Program-made: the position numbers and the translations under genes
Part shown: piece by piece, positions 5,713 through 6,353 of the stretch
How the letters are laid out: every line of letters begins with the position of its first letter
Numbering within the stretch: the stretch's first letter is position 1
Notes under the pieces: model-generated
Seen by the model: the letters and a program-made list of their open reading frames with translations, nothing else
Told to the model about the DNA's origin: nothing
Database searches by the model: none
NCBI GenBank assembly: GCA_030706665.1
Contig: JAUZOB010000195.1
Span: 1 to 6,353 of the forward strand
Length of the DNA: 6,353 bases
Source of the DNA: Bacteroidota bacterium
Lineage (GTDB): Bacteria > Bacteroidota > Bacteroidia > Bacteroidales > Prolixibacteraceae
Reading direction: 5' to 3'

Positions 5713-5861
5713 GTTTATAAATATTTACGAATCCATACGCTCCTCCCTTTTTCTCACTTGATCTGCAACAATTATGCACATCACTTACCTCCGGGAATCC
5801 TGTCTGATCCTTTTTCTTTTTGCGCCATTATAAAGACAACCGAACCATATCAACAAGAGAG

Positions 5862-5974
5862 CAACACTATATTTCGTTCGTGGTTTGTACATGGTTCAGA
5901 CGTGGTTTGTATATCGAACCGACGATTGAACGACGCTTGAGCCACAGCTAAGCGTAGTGCCAAATATAGTGTTG
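5862..5974. repeat. 113-bp inverted-repeat element with internal repeats and hairpins
   Basis: Perfect 13-bp terminal arms, CAACACTATATTT (5862-5874) and AAATATAGTGTTG (5962-5974), enclose a segment with further order. CGTGGTTTGTA occurs twice, at 5879-5889 and 5901-5911, exactly 22 bp apart. CGTTC/GAACG (5875-5879 with 5928-5932) nests around GGTTC/GAACC (5893-5897 with 5916-5920). A separate hairpin CGCTT..AAGCG, with inner AGC/GCT, lies at 5934-5954. Together these would fold as a three-way junction closed by the terminal stem. No flanking target duplication and no ORF for a transposase are visible. It may be a MITE-like or REP-like dispersed repeat, or a small structured RNA; the sequence alone does not decide. 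Confidence 0.5.
5961..5968 (-). promoter_or_regulatory. Orphan minus-strand -7 element inside the repeat arm (TATATTTG)
   Basis: TATATTTG on the minus strand fits TAnnTTTG exactly and lies in the right arm of the 113-bp element. There is no clear -33 TTTG. It would start a transcript near 5954 reading back through the whole element. No gene follows before the tRNA. Confidence 0.3.
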
Positions 5975-6002
5975 ATAAGGAATTGATAGAGCTTTGGTAT
6001 AA

Positions 6003-6045
6003 AAAAGGAATGTCTATCCCGGGAGGAACTCCCAAGATAGACATT
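6003..6045 (-). terminator. Intrinsic terminator after the GH125 gene
   Basis: AATGTCTATC (6009-6018) pairs with GATAGACATT (6036-6045), and GGGAG with CTCCC inside. The two intervening positions are C-A mismatches on the plus strand but G-U pairs in the minus-strand transcript, giving a 17-bp stem with a 3-base loop. The minus side is followed by CCTTTTTT, while the plus side has no adjacent T run. So it serves the gene ending at 6117, about 70 bases upstream. Confidence 0.85.
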
Positions 6046-6116
6046 GGAAAAACTCTTTTTATATTCTTTGGTAAATATCCGAAAAACAGGATTATTAATC
6101 CGGATTGATTTGCCAG

Positions 6117-6353
6117 TTAATATTCTTTCTGCAATAAAGCCGGATGTTGTTCCGAGAGTTTAATCATCATCTCCCCAAAAAGTGTATTCGCCCATGCAAA
6201 CCATTTCCGGGTAAACTTATTGGGATCATCTTTGAAAAAGCTCTCATGCATAAATCCGGTATCGGCATGAGTCCGTTTTAAAATGCGCAGACAATTCGCC
6301 ATTTCAGCTTCATCAGTACTGGTAATAATACGCGAAGTTACCGACATAGGCCA
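6117..6353 (-). CDS. GH125 exo-alpha-1,6-mannosidase, C-terminal fragment (runs off right edge)
   Basis: The last 78 residues of a glycoside hydrolase family 125 protein (metal-independent alpha-mannosidase, formerly DUF1237). The frame continues past the edge: it enters as WPMSVTSRIITSTDE, so the Met at 6345-6347 is internal and not the start. Family marks are THADTGFMHESF (residues 28-39 of the fragment) and KFTRKWFAWANTLFGE (46-61). The Glu of HES probably corresponds to the catalytic base (Glu393 in the Clostridium perfringens enzyme); this is from memory of the family. GH125 enzymes are inverting and remove alpha-1,6-linked mannose from N-glycans or yeast mannan, in Bacteroidota often beside GH92 enzymes and SusC/SusD pairs. 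The full protein should be about 430-490 residues, so most of the gene lies outside. A terminator follows at 6003-6045. Confidence 0.93.
   Translation of the reverse strand, partial: WPMSVTSRIITSTDEAEMANCLRILKRTHADTGFMHESFFKDDPNKFTRKWFAWANTLFGEMMIKLSEQHPALLQKEY

Larger units (their letters stand above)
5713..6008. other. Intergenic stretch with no gene, contains structured element
   Basis: This lies between the convergent tRNA-His and GH125 units. The left part, to about 5861, has no supported feature; a minus-strand GGGAGGAG followed by ATG-GAT-TCG-TAA near 5730-5745 is only a three-codon frame. The right part holds the inverted-repeat element at 5862-5974. Two overlapping 60-64 codon frames here (plus-strand 5758-5940 and minus-strand 5850-6044) run through the element and a terminator and are not called. 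Confidence 0.6.

Noticed and set aside
5593..5720. Integration site (att) at the tRNA-His 3' end
   Set aside because: No second copy of the tRNA 3' end and no integrase gene are in the window; the tRNA has its own intact terminator.
5850..6044. 64-codon minus-strand ORF (MSILGVPPG...)
   Set aside because: It starts inside the terminator stem of the GH125 gene and runs through the inverted-repeat element; hairpin and repeat constraints explain the open frame better than a protein.
5941..6108. Open plus-strand frame including KGMSIPGGTPKIDIGKT
   Set aside because: It looks protein-like but has a stop directly upstream, no suitable start, and is largely antisense to the GH125 terminator, so it is likely chance.
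1..6353. CRISPR array, insertion sequence, toxin-antitoxin or phage-defence module
   Set aside because: No regular repeat-spacer series, transposase, small paired genes or defence domains were found on either strand.

Overview
The window looks like chromosome from a member of the Bacteroidota, most likely the Bacteroidales. Four signs agree. Nearly every gene is preceded by the TAnnTTTG -7 element, often with a TTTG or TTG about 19-21 bases upstream, which is the promoter type of this phylum. Shine-Dalgarno sequences are mostly absent. The tRNA gene does not encode its CCA end. The gene content (cysteine-free type B ribosomal protein L31, GH125 mannosidase, YghO-like acetyltransferase, COG4760-type Bax-inhibitor-like membrane protein) fits that phylum. 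The DNA is moderately AT-rich and gene spacing is ordinary.

Layout from left to right: (1) positions 1-1526, minus strand, the N-terminal part of the Lon protease gene, running off the left edge; (2) a promoter with a perfect 8-bp-arm palindrome just upstream of lon; (3) rpmE2 for L31 type B, with a consensus promoter, a real SD and an intrinsic terminator; (4) a 389-residue GNAT-like protein; (5) a seven-helix Bax-inhibitor-1-like protein whose long terminator hairpin abuts the GNAT gene's promoter; (6) an AlkD-like HEAT-repeat protein that lacks the catalytic residues of characterised AlkD by my alignment; (7) a 537-base gene-free AT-rich stretch; (8) tRNA-His(GTG) on the plus strand, the only plus-strand gene, with its own promoter and terminator; (9) a 449-base gene-free stretch holding a 113-bp structured inverted-repeat element and a terminator; (10) the last 78 codons of a GH125 alpha-mannosidase, running off the right edge.

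All protein genes are on the minus strand. Those whose starts are visible each have a candidate promoter of their own, and four hairpin terminators separate units, so this looks like a row of single-gene housekeeping units and not an operon. Lon (proteolysis), L31 (translation) and tRNA-His are core functions. The GH125 fragment suggests glycan-degradation genes beyond the right edge. I found no clear new multi-gene system. The best leads are the structured element at 5862-5974, the palindrome upstream of lon, the residue-depleted AlkD-like protein, and the terminator/promoter overlaps.
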